Origin: Pomphorhynchus laevis
Lineage: Eukaryota; Acanthocephala; Palaeacanthocephala; Echinorhynchida; Pomphorhynchidae
Reading direction: 5' to 3'
Assembly: GCA_012934845.2 (NCBI GenBank)
Contig: WNNJ02002954.1
Span: 48,349 to 112,348 of the forward strand
DNA: 64,000 nt
The notes under the pieces are model-generated. The model saw only the letters and a program-made list of their open reading frames with translations, was not told where the DNA came from and did not search any database. The number at the start of each line of letters is the position of its first letter. Position 1 is the first letter of the stretch. The position numbers and the translations under genes were made by a program. This document shows positions 1 to 11,055 of this stretch, piece after piece.

Positions 1-170
1 TATTTATTTAAATTGTTAAATGCACGAATTATTTATATCACTTAATATTTTTGCTGAACATTTTACTATTTGCTATTTATTCTACTATCATTTAATATAA
101 TATGTTGGATCTCTGATGTGAACAATATTATTTAATATTTTAATATTTAATATAATATTTAATATTTTAG

Positions 171-2419
171 ATCAAATGACCTAAACTTTAATAACTTGTC
201 ATATAACACCTATTTAGCTACTCGAGATTACCGTTTTAAATATCAATTGAATTTTATACGAAAATTGTGGATCAACATCATACCAGGTGAGGATGTTCAG
301 GCCGATATTCGTTTTCACTATCCTCAGGTATAATCAAAAACATTAGACTACTAACTGGTTTCAATTAATCAAGGAATCAAGTAAATATCTTCGAGGAGTT
401 TACAATTTAGAAATTGATGATGCGGTAGCAATTGCTTCTCTAATGTACCGAGCTAAACACGGAGACGACACTTCAAGATTTGCGACATTGATGTAAAATT
501 ATAAATTGCATTCCTCTCACAGTAAATCTTCTTTAGTCGAGCGATTTCAGAATACATCCCTAGGGAAATGATAAGCAAACTAGAACCTAATGAATGGCAA
601 CATGTAAGTAAATATAGACAGTTTCCAACATTTAAGTTGATGTAACAGCGTATCGAGCAAAGCTATCTGGATAATGATGGACTATCTAAGGATAAGGCCA
701 AGATTGATTTATTAAAATTACTCTACAAATTTCCACAGTTTGGAACTACGTACACCGATGTTAAAGTACAGGAAATGTTTGATTTAAGTTTGATTTAATT
801 ACAATCATCTTTAGCAAACGGGCAATTCATCATTTCCCTCACGAGTTATGATTGGATTGAGCAAACGAGGAGCGACGATTTTAGACTCTAACACAAAGGT
901 GAAAGCTTTTATATGCTTGAGATAAAACCATGATATCAATAGATTTGTATGAATTAAATGCTCTCATTAAAACAATATTTAATCTTTTATAATTATAGAT
1001 TAATTTACAAAAGATTAATAATTTATAAAAGATCATTGATTAAATAGTTCACATACGATTGATTTCGACAATACAACTGTTCTTGAATATGTTTCAGATA
1101 CATGTTGTCGTTTAATCAAGGATGCGGTTCATTTCGAAATTACATCAACCATGCAAGGCGATAAAAGCAATTGGTGCTTAAAATTACCGCCGAACAAGAG
1201 TTTGGTTGAACAACATATCAGTTAAATTCTTCCGTTTTTATTTTTTAATATATTATGTCATCATTTGTCAAAGACTAGTGTTTTCTGAAGAAATCAATTG
1301 CATTGGATAAAATTCAAAAATAATAATATTTTTTTCAGAGAAAGAGCCAACTAATGAAAAGATTAATTTAATCTTTTATAATATTAGATTTCTTAATATC
1401 AATAGATTTGTATGAATTAAATGCTCTCATTAAAACAATATTTAATCTTTCAAGTAAATTTTAATTTTTATATATTTATATAAAAATTATTTATTTCAAA
1501 AAATAGTATTATTTTTAATTTACATGTAAAATATTAATATATTGTATATTATAATATATTAATATATTATATATTATAATATATTACCTAGACAATTAAT
1601 ATGATAATTATAATACATAAAAATATGTTTTATATAATTTCCGATTTATATACATTCATAGCGCCCAAATTTCTCTCAGCGAGAAACATTGGGAAAGAGT
1701 TCCCAAAACATTTCTCTGTTGCCTAATTCTCCTATATATGAATCATAGTTTCTCTTAGCGCACTAAGAGAAGCTATTATTTATTCATAGGGGAATTTGAG
1801 AACAGATCCGAAATTTTCTTAATGCTTCACAACAAAGTATTTTATTTAAAAAAATGACGATTTTAGATTTAATTAAATTTAAAATTATATTGTATTACAA
1901 TTTATGTTTAGAAAGAGTTATACCATGCTCCTTATACCAAGGATATGGAATGGTGGGTATCTAAAGGACTCTTCCGATTTAATTTGGATAGTAAAACAAG
2001 GCTTCTTTGTGAAACAAATTCTGTAAAATTCTACTCACCTATACAATGGATTAGATTTGCAATTTATTTTCTAGGAAAATAAACTGCAAGAGCTCGTCAA
2101 GGCTTATAAAGATCTGTTAGAGGTAGAAGTGGAGCAGGATTCAACCTTAAATAAAAACGATTCAGAACCGAGCTCAAAAGATAATACTCGTTTATTCTAT
2201 GAAAAAGAATCGCAGAGATCACAATCTCCAAGTTACGATACAATTGAAAATCTTCAACCCAATGATCAAAATGTAATGATAAGACAACCGATCACTTCTC
2301 ACCGAGAAGAACGTACAAGTGCCTTGCACACACAACTGAACGAGTTACGCAATATGCTAAATGCAAAAAATCAAAAAAATCCTACAAATATGTTCAATGA
2401 TGACGAAATCGATTTATAA
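171..2419 (+). CDS. Unconventional myosin (VII/XV-like) tail, FERM domain, 3' end of gene
   Basis: Seen: exons 171-327, 374-492, 537-603, 649-765, 815-898, 1912-2022 and 2075-2419 join in phase through GT-AG introns and end at a stop at 2417-2419. Five introns are 44-52 bp; one is 1,013 bp. The protein reads [20 protein letters not shown], then [52 protein letters not shown] and TRLLCET. Known: the order and spacing match lobes F2 and F3 of the C-terminal FERM domain of MyTH4-FERM myosins (myosin VIIa has KLW..VPG.D, KYLRG, LLCET). These tails bind cargo and membrane or adhesion proteins at actin protrusions. The motor, MyTH4 and F1 lie upstream of the window. After FERM comes a hydrophilic tail of roughly 100 residues ending [10 protein letters not shown], longer than in vertebrate myosin VII. 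Uncertain: the exact myosin class; other MyTH4-FERM proteins are possible. Confidence 0.78.
933..987 (+). repeat. 55-bp direct repeat, copy 1
   Basis: A segment starting ATATCAATAGATTTGTATGA recurs almost exactly at 1396-1450. The two copies flank the exon-like segment at 1048-1220 in the long intron of the myosin-like gene. Confidence 0.85.
1048..1220 (+). other. Exon-like open segment inside the long myosin intron
   Basis: Seen: after an AG at 1046-1047 an open frame of about 57 codons runs to a GT at 1221. It reads [15 protein letters not shown], then [13 protein letters not shown] and [17 protein letters not shown]. It sits in the only long intron of this gene, between two copies of a 55-bp repeat. 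The flanking exons join in phase without it. The pattern loosely recalls a ubiquitin-like fold such as a Ras-association domain or FERM F1, but I cannot assign it. It could be an alternative exon, a captured exon or chance. Confidence 0.3.
1396..1450 (+). repeat. 55-bp direct repeat, copy 2
   Basis: Near-identical second copy of the repeat at 933-987. Both end in a TTTAATCTTT stretch, after which the sequences diverge. Confidence 0.85.
1663..1795. repeat. Cluster of small inverted repeats in intron
   Basis: Several short hairpins follow one another: TTTCTCTCAGCGAGAAA, TGGGAA/TTCCCA, and TTCTCTTAG/CTAAGAGAA with a four-base loop. The region is less AT-rich than the surrounding intron. It could be a decayed palindromic insertion; no protein or RNA family is recognised. 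Confidence 0.5.
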
Positions 2420-2599
2420 TCACTAAATTATTCTTCATTTTCAATAATTACAGACCGTCTATCCTCATTTAGTAAATAGATGTCGTTAGCATTCGAATAT
2501 GATGTTTATCGGAATTAAATCAGAATTATCAGTTAAAAACAGAGAAACTATTTATATTTTAACTTAAGATTATAATATTCAGTAAAAAGATCATATAAA

Positions 2600-2690
2600 C
2601 GTTGAATTTTTGTACATTAAAATAATATAAATAAGTATTGATATGCTATGCCTCGCTACAAAATGGATAAAAGTAAGAAAAAATACACGA
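2600..2690 (-). repeat. Penelope-associated UTR repeat, partial copy
   Basis: Shares the segment around ATATGCTATGCCTCGCTACA and the preceding TTTTTGTACATTAAAATAAT with copies at 3560-3800 and 4262-4540. It diverges after about 90 bp. Orientation is assigned from the copies that follow a GIY-YIG remnant on the minus strand. Confidence 0.6.
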
Positions 2691-2699
2691 TGCGTATGT

Positions 2700-3555
2700 A
2701 ACACGGTGCGTGCATTAGTCGTAGTTAAGGTACGTATGGTACCATGTGTTGAATTTGATTTTAGACTGTTTTTATCCATAGAATTAAAAATAAATTTATT
2801 TGAAACTCAAGTAACAATTTGGATTTGAAATTTACATTTCGGCATAAATGTAAAATGCAAATATATATTTTTTAGATTAATATTCATTTAAATATTACTT
2901 TAACATTAAAAAACTAATATTTGTAATTTGCCTTAATCTTATAAATTGCAGTTTTAATTTTCTAAAAACATTTATCAATTATTTTCTAATACACTTGGCG
3001 TTAGGAAAGTGATGACGCCAAATGAGTTGAGTCCAATAAGCTCAAGCCATGTAAAATTTAACTTAAACAAATCGCTGGACGTATGGATGTTGACTTCTTA
3101 TTTAATTCTATTACGATAACACAATGCTCTTTATATATCGGTATGGCATTAGTACGTTAATACAGCGAAAATTTATTATAATTTATTTTCATTTCTTATT
3201 TGTTGCTGATAAACTGGAATTTTATTATAAGCAGTCACATTGCTAAATAAACACCTTTATTGTACGTTTAAAACACGTTGTTCATTCATGTCCGATTGCA
3301 TCTGAAACGTTTTAATCAAGATTAAAACGTGAATTATGGGACTATTTTTATTGAATAAATGTAAATGCTTCTTTTATATCGGCTTTTGTGGAATTATCTG
3401 TTCATGTGCCGATAATATCATGGCACTAGCGAGTTCCTTAAGGATAAATCTAATGTTGTGTTTGCACATCGATTACACTCAATATTTGACTGGAATTTGG
3501 GGTAAATGAAGTGCATCTCTTTCTCATTTATTTTAATTATATTAATCGCTTACTT
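2700..3555. other. Non-coding AT-rich stretch
   Basis: No convincing gene is seen. One perfect inverted repeat, ACGTTTTAATC-AA-GATTAAAACGT, lies at 3307-3330. The rest is low-complexity AT-rich sequence between the myosin-like gene and the Penelope-like fragments. Confidence 0.6.
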
Positions 3556-3559
3556 TGTT

Positions 3560-4150
3560 GATTTTTGACTTGTTGATTGATGTTTAATTAGAATTTTAAA
3601 ATTTTATTTTTTTAATTTTTAATTTATATAAATTTTTTTATATTTTTGTACATTAAAATAATATAAACAAGATTGATATGCTATGCCTCGCTACAAAATA
3701 GATAAAAGTAAGAAAAAATGAAAACAAAAGAAAGCGACCAAACAGTAAGAACATCACATAATAACGCAAAGCATTAACATTAACATTATCAACTATAGGA
3801 ACAAAAGCATCACTCAGTAAAGCACACAGTAAAACTCATTACTATACATTGTCGAAAACAAAAATACATTAAATATATTTTAACTTAAGATTATAGTCCG
3901 GTTTATTAGCCATTAGGTTATACTCACGAGCCATAAAAATGCTTCTTCTATTATACGTGTTAAATCATTGCTTTCGGAAGACAACACAGTAGCCTTCTAA
4001 AAATCAATCGGATGATTGAGTGATGTACAATGTTGATCATTGGCACTGGAAGCAGTTCCCTTTTGTAGATTATAGACTGTTGCTTGATTCTTTTAGATAA
4101 ACATGGTCAAGTCTGGCCAATATAAACACAGTCACAGTCCGAGAAAGGTA
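3560..4150 (-). mobile_element. Penelope-like element remnant: GIY-YIG endonuclease plus 3' UTR
   Basis: Seen on the minus strand from about 4150 to 3890: CDCVYIGQT, then in other frames HCTSLNHPIDF, KATVLSSESNDLTRIIEEAF. Known: these match the GIY-YIG nuclease of Penelope-like retroelements (YIG core, then NHxIDF, then R...E). The frame is broken several times. The following 330 bases on that strand form a UTR repeat shared with 4262-4540 and 5440-5640. The nuclease would nick target DNA for reverse transcription; this copy is dead. Confidence 0.55.
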
Positions 4151-4151
4151 T

Positions 4152-4680
4152 TTTAAGAAAAAATGAAAACAAAAGAAAGCGACCAAACAGTAAGAACATC
4201 ACATAATAAAGCAAAACATTAACATTAACTTTTTTAACCATAAGAACCATAAAATGAAACAAAATTTTTACTTGTTGATTTTTGACTTGTTGATTGATGT
4301 TTAATTAGAATTTTAAAATTTTATTTTTTTTTAATTTTAATTTTGAATTTATATGAATTTTTTTATATTTTTGTACATTAAAATAATATAAACAAGATTG
4401 ATATGCTATGCCTCGCTACAAAATAGATAAAAGTAAGAAAAAATGAAAACAAAAGAAAGCGACCAAACAGTAAGAACATCACATAATAAAGCAAAACATT
4501 AACATTAACTTTTTTAACCATAAGAAAAACATAAAATTATAGCAATTAAATAATAAAATTAACCATAAAAGTTATAGATATAAAATATAGATGTTGTTTG
4601 ATTATTTTAGACAAATATTGACAATTTTAGCTAATATAGACACAGTCACAAAACTGTGTATTTTAGTCCGTTTGCATTCT
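4152..4680 (-). mobile_element. Second Penelope-like remnant, head-to-tail with the first
   Basis: On the minus strand a degraded CDCVYIS remnant near 4600-4680 precedes a UTR copy at 4262-4540. A further partial UTR copy at 4152-4250 abuts the nuclease remnant of the neighbouring element. UTR, nuclease, UTR in one orientation is the partial tandem layout often seen in Penelope-like elements. No reverse transcriptase is visible here. Confidence 0.5.
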
Positions 4681-4799
4681 AGATTTTGAGTAAAACAATT
4701 TTATTATTTATTTTTTTAAGAAACAATATTTGATTGACAAACAAATATTGTTTGTCAATATGTATTGACAAATATATGCATTGATAAACAATATTTTGA

Positions 4800-5395
4800 C
4801 CGCGAAACCACGTATTTGAGGGACCAACGATATATACAGACATTCAGGCAAGATCAGATATTGTTTGCCGGGGTTTATTAGGCGGGAAAATGGTGCGGTC
4901 CTTTTTGGACATTTGTATATACAACCCACTTGCACCTTTATATTCCAACAGAACGCCCCGAGAATGCAATGCCTACCACGAACAACGGAAAATTGCAAAG
5001 TACGCTGAACGAATTAACGAAATCGAACGATCCGCTTTATTTCCGATGGTCTTCTTCGCTACCGATGTAATGGCACCAGAAGCTGATAAGGTAATGCGCT
5101 GGATGTCCACAAAAGTTGCAGAGCGAAGAATACTGCCTTACAGTGATTGCATAAGAGCCTTGCGAACACATATATCACTTACACTAGCAAAATGTGTATC
5201 GATGTGCGTGAGATCCACAAGAATGGGAACACAATATCAAATGACAGAAAATCGCACCGGAAACAATCCAGAAAGGATTGTTTTGCAATGATTTCGATTG
5301 ACCATTATTAAAAATTTTAAATTTTAAATTTTGAATCGAAAGGCCCATTAGCGGGAACCTTAATTGTATATGTTGTAGAACTTACGATATCATTA
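4800..5395 (+). mobile_element. 3' fragment of a LINE with restriction-like endonuclease (lineage G)
   Basis: Seen: an open frame at 4890-5291, extended upstream in frame, reads ARSDIVCRGLLGGK, then RSFLDICIYNPLAP, AYHEQRKIAKYAERINEIER and LAKCVSMCVRSTRMG. Known: RSD...FLDI followed by Y.HE..K..KYAER is the C-terminal nuclease-like region of a lineage of site-type non-LTR retrotransposons with a PD-(D/E)XK-like domain. The same domain recurs at 17750-20535 (-) and 46060-46570 (-). All upstream parts are missing, and about 100 bases of 3' UTR follow. Confidence 0.65.
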
Positions 5396-5439
5396 AAATA
5401 AATAAATTATATTATAAACAATATTTCATTATTTTTATT

Positions 5440-5640
5440 TTCTAATTGCTTTAATTTAATGTTTTTGTTCGTTTTTGTTGATAATGTTAATGCTTTGTTT
5501 TGCTTTGTGATGTTTTTACCGTTTGGTCGCTTTCTTTTTTTCTGCATTTTTTCTTTTATCAATTTTGTAGCGGATAGATAGTGGCACAGCATATAAACAG
5601 GTTTATATTATTTTAATAAAAAAGAACAGTTAAAACTGTT
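5440..5640 (+). repeat. Penelope-associated UTR repeat, opposite orientation
   Basis: Plus-strand copy of the UTR repeat: ...GATAATGTTAATGCTTTGTT..., TTTGGTCGCTTTCTTT and TATATTATTTTAAT are shared with the reverse complements of 3560-3800 and 4262-4540. It lies just downstream of the lineage G fragment. Confidence 0.65.
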
Positions 5641-5934
5641 AAAAGAATGTAGTTTTCTGATGGTGGCGGTTCCCATTGAAATATTGAATAATCCTTTGAT
5701 CTTTGATTTTCCTTTGATCCTACAAATTACATTTACTACATTTTTATGTTTGATTGAAGCTATCGATTAGCTCAAAGCCGTTCGAGAAAATTAATCGAAG
5801 GCAGTTAAATTATTTAGGCACAATTTATGGTTCATGTAGACCATTTAATCTATGGTAAACAACATATATAATATATGTGATTAGTAAACTAGTAAATTAA
5901 ATTAAAATAATTAAAGTAATAAGGGAAGGTGCTT
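5641..5934. other. No feature seen
   Basis: Roughly 290 bases of AT-rich sequence with no open frame, repeat or RNA signature that I recognise. Confidence 0.5.
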
Positions 5935-6386
5935 TAATAATTGGAAGAAGACGCGGTCTATCCGTCTCCCCCAGGAAATTACTCGATTCATCCCTAGGCA
6001 CATTTGTTCCCAATATACTCCGTACATAACCCCGCCTCACTCCTCTTCATCTCAAGGACTCGTGACCCTAGTTAAATGCTCTTTAAGATCCTCTCTTCTT
6101 TTAAATTATTCTTGTCCAGCCCTTTCTTGTTTAGTAGTTTCTCTCTGTAAGAACGGTAAACGTTTCAGTCTTGCCAACGTCTACATTCGTCCAGGGGAGA
6201 TTCACAAGAATCGTGACCTCCTGGATCGGATCATTGATAGCGTCTATGACATGGTACTAGGTGATTTCAACGACAGAACTGGTCGTTGGATTAATACAGC
6301 ACTCCGCAAAGCTAGGAACCGGTACTTCATTCATAAACCACCATCCCCTACCTTTCATTGCTCTACAACAAACTCACTCCTCGACC

Positions 6387-6423
6387 TTAGTACAGAGGGG
6401 TTGTTAAAACCCCTCTGTACTAA
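6387..6423. repeat. Perfect inverted repeat inside LINE endonuclease
   Basis: Arms TTAGTACAGAGGGGTT (6387-6402) and AACCCCTCTGTACTAA (6408-6423) are separated by five bases. The coding sense of the endonuclease is lost after it. Confidence 0.9.
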
Positions 6424-7426
6424 ACAGTCGCGTCAACATCTGTCCACCTCTCATGACCTAATTTGTTGGCGGATATAAGAAGACATGCTGCTTCGGAGGA
6501 GAGTCCACTTTGATCCAATCAGAGTGGCGGTCTTTCAGGCAGCTGTCCGGCGCTTCCCCGAATTGGGAATGAGAGTTTAACGGAATTCAATTCCTACCTC
6601 TCTTCGCAAGCTACCGGAATTTTATCGACTACCTATAAAGGTCGCCTTTTCAATCCCACTCCACCAAAGCTCAAGACCCTTGCACATATGCTCCATCTTC
6701 CCAATCTCTCTTCTTCTGCACGTCAATCTCTCTCGAAAGAATACTGGAGCACTAGATATAGGTTCCAGCTGTGTAAGGATAGGGCAAGCATTGCTTCCCT
6801 TAATCCGTCCCGGTCTTCCCTCTGGAAGATATTCAAGAAAGAGAGATTTGTTTGTGGGAGGGAGATGGCATCTATGTGGATTGGTAGCATCGGTCTTGCT
6901 AATGTTTTGGAGGAGTCACTTGCCCTACATAATTATGGAGCCACGCAATCACCGCAACCAATCCTGCCTTGGGGGACTTCAGGAGTAGGGATCTCTCTTC
7001 CAGAGATCCTGAATGCCTTGGGTCCTCTTCCGGGCACCTCCAAGTTCACCGCTCCACTCTCTTCTCGGGTCTGTCAGCTTTTGACAGCCGATCTAAGGAG
7101 AGAAGTGGTCGTCACTATGTTTTTAGCATCGCCCTCTGATGTATCCGGCATCAATATTAGCAAGAGAATTTTTATCCCTAAGAGAAATCCGGTTCGCTCT
7201 CCAAAATACCTGCGGCCCATCTCGATTCAAAATTCCCTCGTTTCGACCTACGAAAAAGCGCTTGCGCGTAGAATCCGCGTCCATCTGAGTAGGCATAATT
7301 TAATCCCACCTGGTTTCCATGGGTTCGTCAAAGGTCGCTCGGTCCATTCAGCAGTTGGTGAGGTGCAGCAGTTTTGTCAAGAGAACAGCAATCAACTCGC
7401 TGTGGCTGTTTTCCATGATTTTTCTG

Positions 7427-7446
7427 CCAAATGTGTACACATTTGG
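7427..7446. repeat. Perfect 20-bp palindrome at LINE breakpoint
   Basis: CCAAATGTGTACACATTTGG reads the same on both strands. The RT open frame of the upstream LINE loses homology here and about 150 bases of AT-rich sequence follow before the next LINE. Confidence 0.9.
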
Positions 7447-7599
7447 ATTTCTAATTTTCTAATTTCATTATAATTTTTTGTGTACACTTTTGTAGCTGTT
7501 CAATAATAATTTTCGCTATTAAATTATACTTTAACCGCGATTTATTTGGCAACTCTTTTATAGAAAAATTATATTATAACGCAGTAATAACGCAGTAAA

Positions 7600-10215
7600 T
7601 GCTCGGCCGCTAGACAACACACCTTGGAGGCAACTTCTCGGATTTGTTAAGTCGGCCTTGCGTGTACCACGATTAGCCGGGATAGTGGTTCGGCATCACT
7701 GGGCTAAGCGCTGAAAACAGCGTGTACGTCGTACAATGTAACTCATATCATCACAACCAGAACTCAAAGGAATAAACCTACAGATCTCCTGGACGATCAG
7801 CTTCAAAATAAGGTGTCTGAAAAGTTGGAGGACGGTGATGTTCGTGAAGCGGTTTGATTGCTAGCTAACAATGATCGGTTGATTTGTCCGGACCCACAAA
7901 CTACCGAGATGTTGCGTCGCAAACATCCCAAACGACGTTTGAATTCTTATAAATGCAGTTCACGACCGGGGACGAATCGTCAGAATCACGAAGTTGGCCA
8001 GCTTATTTCGGGACCCTCAATCTTGTTGGTTCTCCGATCATTTCTACTTCCTTTATCAGGGGTGCGGATGGCCTAAGCCCATCTCATCTCCGCGACCTAG
8101 TCGATAATTCGAGTGGCGCAGCAGGTCACAGACTATTGGACTCACTCTGTGAGCTTACTCGCATCGTCTTTACTGGCAACGTGGCAATTTCGATTAAACC
8201 TAATTTATGCGGGGCCAAGCTTTTAGCATTTAAGAAGAATGATGGAGGAGTCAGACCAATTGCCGTTGGGTGCACATTCCGTCGATTAGCAGCCAAGTTA
8301 GCCTGCAGATATGCACCCGAGAAGGTGGTTGACCAACTACTCCCAATACAACTGGGCGTTGGCGTTCATGGAGGTGTCGAGGCCGCAGTTCACTCAGCGA
8401 GATGTTTTGCAGAACACGGTCTAATAGGCACATCAGCCATAATAAAATTAGATTTTGATAATGCCTTTAACTCCATCAGTCGCGATGCCGTCCTTTAATG
8501 CGTGGAGAGGGATATTCTGAAAATTATAGAATTGTGGAAATGTGCTACAACAGTCCAAGCACTCTGCTTTTCAGCGACAGTGTTATTGAATCATCAGAGG
8601 AAGTTCAGCAGGGCCACTTCTCGGACCTCTTCTGTTCTCGCTAACTATCAACAGGCTAGCACACAGCCTTTCCTCACCACTTGTAATGTGGTATCTTGAT
8701 GACTGCTGTATAGGTGGAGAACTGTCCACTCTTGTCAACGATATCATTAACATCCGACAACAGGGATCTTCTATCGGCTTACACTTACGCGCAGACAAGT
8801 GCCAAATCATCACCGCCGACAGCGCTGATATCCAACCTCTGATCGAATTAATGCCATACACCAATGTATGTGAACTATGGTCTGCCGACTTGCTCGGCGC
8901 GCCCCTTCGCGGCGGAAGTCACCTCGATTCATTCTTGGAAAATCAGCCATCACACAACTTTGGCAGGTAGGCTAGAAGCTTCGCAAACTAGCAAAGCACG
9001 ACGCGTTTTTCATATTGCGTCATTGTCTGACGCTAAGGAAGATCAACTACGCTGCGCACCGTGTTTTTCTAGCAGACTAGCGAAAACTTTCGACGAGGAA
9101 ATCCGCTATTTCCTAGCCGAGATCCTAAATCTTCAGCTCTCTGACACGGCCTGGCGTCAAGCCTCATTGTCAGTTAAGTAGTTAGGTGGACTTGGTGTGC
9201 TGAGGGCGGAAGAATTATCAATACCGGCCTTCTGCTCGTCTGTCTCGAGCATGTGTGGCTTAACCTCGAATATCCTGCTCGATTATATCGTGAGTTGCTC
9301 AGGCATTAACGACTAAAGTTATCGGTGGGCATTGGATTGTTGGAACTCTACGTTTGACCTGCCTGTTCCAACGGATACAACCGTACAAAAACGTTGAACA
9401 GCGATTCTGTTTGAGACCCAGCTCCGCGACCTGATTGCTTCCTGTGACTGCCCTAAAGATCGAGTCCGCTTACTTTCGGCAGCTACCAAATGGTCTGGCG
9501 CATTTCTGGATGCCCTGCCGATCGCCTCGGTAGGTACAAAAATGGACGACCGCTCATTGTCTCTGGCAACAGCCCTACGCCTCGGATTTAAATTTTCACT
9601 CCCGTTCAATTGCGAGTGCGGGGTTACAACCGATGTATCAGGCACACACGGTCTCGATTGCTCGAAGACAATGTCTCGACACCACCGCCACAGTGCAGTC
9701 AATGCTCTTATTCGTAGTGCTCTGATGGCGGCCGGTGTCCCGTCCCGCCTAGAACCAGTTGGACTGTGCAGAGATGACGGGAAAAGACCGGATGGCGCTT
9801 CATTAGTCCCTTGGGAAAAGGTCGCCTACTTGTATGGGACTTTACTTGTCCCAACAAACTAGCGGCTAGTAATGTGTTCAACGCGGTATGTGCGCCGGGC
9901 GAGGTGGCGAGAGTGCCGAGAATCGGAAGCTGAACAAATACATAGGCATCGATGCGTTTCAATACACTTTTGTCCATTGGCGATCAAGACAATAGGGGCA
10001 GTCGGGCCTATTACGTTCAGCTTCCTGGAATCTCTAGGGAAGAAGCTAATTGCTGCTACAGGCGATCGGAGAGCAACGAGATTTCTCTCACAGAGATTGA
10101 GCTGTGCGGTGCAACGAGGCAACGCGACCTGTCTTTTGGAGGTCGCTTATGAGATTGCAGAAAATTATCAATATGATATTTATCATAATTTCCCATTTAT
10201 AAACTCATTGTAATA
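7600..10215 (+). mobile_element. LINE with restriction-like endonuclease (lineage F), near full RT, broken
   Basis: Seen in order: an N-terminal helical region (KVSEKLEDGDVREAV, 7810-7930); the RT core at 7953-8498 with GADGLSPSHLRDLV, GGVRPIAVGCTFRRLAAKLA and KLDFDNAFNSISR; the catalytic YLDD block at 8690 (WYLDDCCIGGE) with KCQII; a thumb region; then at 9542-9862 a C.CG...HGL.C cluster with RHHRHSAVNALI and DGKRPDG. Known: RH plus (K/R)PD is the restriction-like nuclease signature of R2/NeSL-type LINEs, which insert by target-primed reverse transcription. At least four frame breaks split the protein. The acidic residue expected about 12 positions after RPD is not evident. The ORF ends near 10136. 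Confidence 0.75.
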
Positions 10216-10379
10216 ATTATGTAATAATTTAGTTAGACTTGTTTCAAGAAATGTGTTCACTTACAAAACGTGCTCATTTTGAAGTGTGTTCACTCTCGGT
10301 TTGGTAAGGGTATAGTGTACTCTCGGTATATGTTGAGATTCTTTTAGGTCAACTCAGTTTTCTTTCACACATGAACACT
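10216..10379. other. Short spacer with imperfect internal repeats
   Basis: GTGTTCACT and TGTACTCTCGG-type phrases recur loosely between the two LINE fragments. No gene is seen. Confidence 0.4.
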
Positions 10380-11055
10380 GATATCATATGCTCTAAAATC
10401 AGATGCCTCCTGTATATGCTAAAAATTCGTTTTGTTTGTTGAACGTTAAGTGCTACAAGCGTTGTTCAATGCTTTAATAAGGCATCATATAGAATATGGC
10501 ATTCAGGCCGCCTTTTCGAGTACCCAAAGCGAAATTCAGTATCTCGATTACATCCTTAAATACTAATCTAAGTTATGTACAACACTAGCTTGTATGTCAT
10601 ACGCAGAGCGTCTCGTAGGGTTAGGTATGTGTTATACCCCACCTCGCTTACTATATCTGGACTTGATTGCAATGGATAAAATTGCCGAGATTTATGACGG
10701 ATTCCCAAATGAACGTGTATTCTTAATAGAATTAGTTGTCAACATGGTCATAGTTGGTCTTATAACCCAAGATCATGGGAAATACCTGAGTGCACAGACT
10801 GTCGCATCGAGCCCTGTAAGTGTTGAACATGTTACCTGAAGAGTTGGTTTGCACAAATGCGATTGAGGAGTTCCAGAAATAAGTCTTCAATTAGATTGTT
10901 CTTCCTGGTCAATGCAGCGTTGGAACTACGTATCTAAGAATCTAACCGTTTTTATTTTACTTTTCAATTTTGTCATATACATTTTACTGTCGTTCAATTG
11001 TCAACATTGATGAAAAGGCAAAACAGCCCTTGCGGCTAAAGTCTTATGCTGTAGT
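10380..11055 (+). mobile_element. CR1-like LINE (lineage A), 3' fragment
   Basis: Seen: SYAERLVGLGMCYTPPRLLY and LDLIAMDKI at 10594-10839 match the post-RT region of the same lineage at 16397-16744 and 37704-38033. The 3' end GGCAAAACAGCCCTTGCGGC, followed by TAATAATAAT, matches the hairpin and tail of lineage A at 16820-16867. Only the last part of ORF2 and the 3' UTR remain, typical of 5' truncation. Confidence 0.65.

Larger units (their letters stand above)
5935..7446 (+). mobile_element. LINE fragment with apurinic-type endonuclease and start of RT
   Basis: Seen: the first open frame (6062-6478) carries NVYIRPGEIHKN, VLGDFN and TNSLLDL, typical of the APE-like endonuclease of LINEs. The second (6688-7473) carries RISIPK-type RT sequence: IFIPKRNPVRSPKYLRPISI, HGFVKGRSVHSAVGE and VAVFHDFSAK, which are RT blocks 1-3. 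Palm blocks with the catalytic aspartates are absent because the element stops at about 7440, inside a perfect palindrome. Frames are broken between endonuclease and RT, and a 16-bp-arm inverted repeat interrupts the endonuclease. Non-functional; clade unresolved. Confidence 0.65.

Noticed and set aside
1048-2022. A separate Ras-association/PH adaptor gene after the FERM exons
   Set aside because: With the 52-bp intron at 2023-2074 removed, the later exons align with the end of FERM F3 (LLCET, then a terminal helix) and join exon 815-898 in phase, so they belong to the myosin-like gene.
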